7,180 nt of DNA, taken from positions 1 through 7,180 of the forward strand of contig JAQVEQ010000147.1 of NCBI GenBank assembly GCA_028697875.1. The letters are read 5' to 3'. This DNA is from Novosphingobium sp. (GTDB lineage Bacteria > Pseudomonadota > Alphaproteobacteria > Sphingomonadales > Sphingomonadaceae). A model generated the notes under the pieces. It was not told the origin of the DNA, did no database searches, and saw only the letters and a list, made by a program, of their open reading frames with translations. Below are positions 6,171-7,180 of this stretch, one piece after another (the stretch's first letter is position 1; every line of letters begins with the position of its first letter). The position numbers and the translations under genes are program-made.

Positions 6171-6211
6171 GGAAAAGGAACAGGGACAGAGGGCGGCACC
6201 ACTCCGTCCCT
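6171..6211 (-). terminator. Candidate rho-independent terminator after the VOC gene
   Basis: The arms AGGGACAGAG (6182-6191) and CTCCGTCCCT (6202-6211) pair over ten positions with one mismatch, around a 10-nt loop. On the minus strand the stem begins about 20 nt after the VOC stop codon and is followed by TTCCTTTTCC (6171-6180), a pyrimidine tract with a four-T run. The position between the VOC gene and the CoA ligase suggests that these are separate transcription units. The T-run is interrupted, so termination may be partial. Confidence 0.5.
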
Positions 6212-6230
6212 CAAGGCCTGGCCTTGCCCG

Positions 6231-6614
6231 TCAGCTGTCGAGGTGCATCAACTCGATCACGTGTCCTTCGGGATCGGTGGCATAACCCATGCGCAGCTTG
6301 TGCTCGGGAATATCCAGTCCCGGCATGGTAATCGTGCCACCGGCCTTCTCGATGGCGGCGAGCGAGGCGTCTACATCCTCGACCATGAGCGCGAGATAGG
6401 ATTCGCCCGGTGCGGGCGCCGGCCGGTTCTTGTAGGCGATCAGCACGACCTGCTGCGGGCCGACACCGATGAAATTCTCGACAAAGGCATTGTCGCCCTC
6501 CCCCTCTTCGATCCGCGTGCCATGATTGAAGCCGAGCGCGGTGCAGTAGAATTCGCGCATGGCGTCGCTGTCGGACACGGCGAACTTGGTATAGGCGATA
6601 GCGGTAACGGACAT
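6231..6614 (-). CDS. VOC superfamily (glyoxalase/dioxygenase fold) protein
   Basis: A 127-aa single-module pair of beta-alpha-beta-beta-beta units typical of the vicinal oxygen chelate superfamily (glyoxalase I, extradiol dioxygenases, fosfomycin resistance proteins). The N-terminal half reads AYTKFAVSDSDAMREFYCTALGF (about 7-29), matching the usual first strand and the helix that ends in Y-x-x-x-LGF. The second half shows YLALMVEDVDASLAAIEKAGG (about 73-93) and the closing ATDPEGHVIELMH (112-124), where Glu121 is at the normal metal-ligand position. The first-half ligand is not obvious because FAVSD has no His there. The start at 6614 has GAGGG (6623-6627) eight bases upstream. It follows the monooxygenase gene after 36 nt, so the two probably share a transcript. 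The role is unknown; an isomerase, lyase or binding protein acting on the monooxygenase product is plausible. Confidence 0.87.
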   Translation of the reverse strand: MSVTAIAYTKFAVSDSDAMREFYCTALGFNHGTRIEEGEGDNAFVENFIGVGPQQVVLIAYKNRPAPAPGESYLALMVEDVDASLAAIEKAGGTITMPGLDIPEHKLRMGYATDPEGHVIELMHLDS

Positions 6615-6650
6615 GGGATTTTCCCTCGTGAAAACAGCAGGCAGACAGGC

Positions 6651-7180
6651 CTAGATCGAAAGCGGTTCAAGCTCGCGCCGGGGTTCCGGCTCGGCACCCG
6701 CCCGCTTGGCGATCCGGTAGTCTTCCATCCTCGGCTGGCGCGTGGCGTGCCAGATTTCCGAGTTGTGCCGCGGCAGCGCCAGGATCACCTTGCCGCTGGC
6801 ATGGCGGTAATAACCGTGGGCGGTGCCCTTGTTCACCCAGGCGGTCCGGGCCAGGTCCTTGTCCATCGTTTCGACGAAATCGCGTGCCGCCTCTTCGGTG
6901 ACTTCGAACGACGCGATATCCTCGTCGATCATCGTCTGGAGCAGTTCGACGATGTAGTGTACCTGCTGTTCGCCCAGCACCGCGTGGTTGGCGGTCAGGT
7001 TGCTGTAGGGGCCAACGGTCAGGACGAAGTTGGGCAGGCCCGGGATCATCATCCCCCAGTAGCTGAAGGGCGAAGGATCGAAGATTTCGCGCAGCGTCTT
7101 GCCACCACGGCCCTTGATGTCTAACTGTGTGCCCCAGTACATCTGGTAACCGGTCGCGAGGATCACTATATCGCATTCGA
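6651..7180 (-). CDS. Flavin-containing / Baeyer-Villiger monooxygenase, C-terminal part (cut by window edge)
   Basis: The last 175 residues of an FAD- and NADPH-dependent monooxygenase; the rest lies beyond the right edge. The first visible residues, ECDIVILATGYQ, contain the conserved ATG motif found near the C-terminal FAD domain of flavin-containing and Baeyer-Villiger monooxygenases. Further marks are GRGGKTLREIF, SYWGMMIPGLPNFVLTVGPYSN and NHAVLGEQQVHYIVELLQTM. The tail, with its W-x-N-K-G-T and a late RMEDY, resembles the 4-hydroxyacetophenone monooxygenase-like group. These enzymes insert oxygen next to a ketone to make an ester or lactone, or oxidise N or S atoms. The Rossmann and BVMO fingerprint motifs that would separate these options are outside the window. 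The stop is TAG at 6651-6653. The VOC gene follows 36 nt later. Confidence 0.88.
   Translation of the reverse strand, partial: ECDIVILATGYQMYWGTQLDIKGRGGKTLREIFDPSPFSYWGMMIPGLPNFVLTVGPYSNLTANHAVLGEQQVHYIVELLQTMIDEDIASFEVTEEAARDFVETMDKDLARTAWVNKGTAHGYYRHASGKVILALPRHNSEIWHATRQPRMEDYRIAKRAGAEPEPRRELEPLSI

Noticed and set aside
1788..7124. A 1778-codon open frame on the plus strand, antisense to nearly all genes
   Set aside because: It mirrors several well-recognised minus-strand genes and the gaps between them. Its translation is rich in His, Arg, Asp and Ala with no domain. GC-rich genes with strong third-position bias commonly leave the antisense frame open, so this is a shadow.
1..7180. CRISPR arrays, tRNA/rRNA genes, insertion sequences or phage genes
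   Set aside because: No regularly spaced repeats, RNA cloverleaf signals, transposase or integrase motifs, or terminal inverted repeats with target duplications were seen.

Overview
The window is GC-rich and looks like a catabolic region of an alphaproteobacterium, most likely a sphingomonad (Novosphingobium/Sphingobium type). This rests on gene content (Baeyer-Villiger-type monooxygenase, NDP-forming CoA ligase, atypical SDR, lipocalin-like protein and FAH hydrolase side by side) and on a CCCCTCCCGC/GCGGGAGGGG hairpin of a kind I associate with intergenic DNA of that group. The genus is inference.

All seven well-supported genes lie on the minus strand, so the reading order is right to left. 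(1) The right edge holds the C-terminal part of a flavin-containing/Baeyer-Villiger monooxygenase (6651->7180). A small VOC/glyoxalase-fold protein (6231-6614) follows after 36 nt. A candidate rho-independent terminator (6171-6211) closes this unit. (2) After a leader of about 260 nt come a fused acyl-CoA ligase, NDP-forming (3837-5969), and 84 nt later an SDR-fold protein (2964-3752) that lacks the usual Tyr/Lys catalytic pair. (3) A 123-nt gap (2841-2963) carries three palindromes and promoter-like elements. Behind it is a third unit: an unrecognised 359-aa protein with a possible non-haem iron site (1761-2840), a lipocalin-like protein overlapping it by ATGA (1276-1764), and an FAH-family hydrolase (390-1223). 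(4) The left 390 nt is essentially gene-free. It holds the possible 3' tip of a plus-strand gene (2-61), hairpins, an 8-bp inverted repeat and a tandem 9-mer.

Taken together this reads as a degradation module for an unidentified ketone-, aromatic- or terpenoid-like substrate. Possible steps are oxygen insertion (monooxygenase), a second oxidation or hydroxylation (359-aa protein), oxidoreduction or binding (SDR), CoA activation of a carboxylate (ligase), and C-C cleavage or hydration of a dicarbonyl (FAH protein). The pathway and its order are inference; the substrate cannot be read from the sequence. The least explained parts are the 359-aa protein with its translationally coupled lipocalin partner, and the palindrome-rich control region in front of them.
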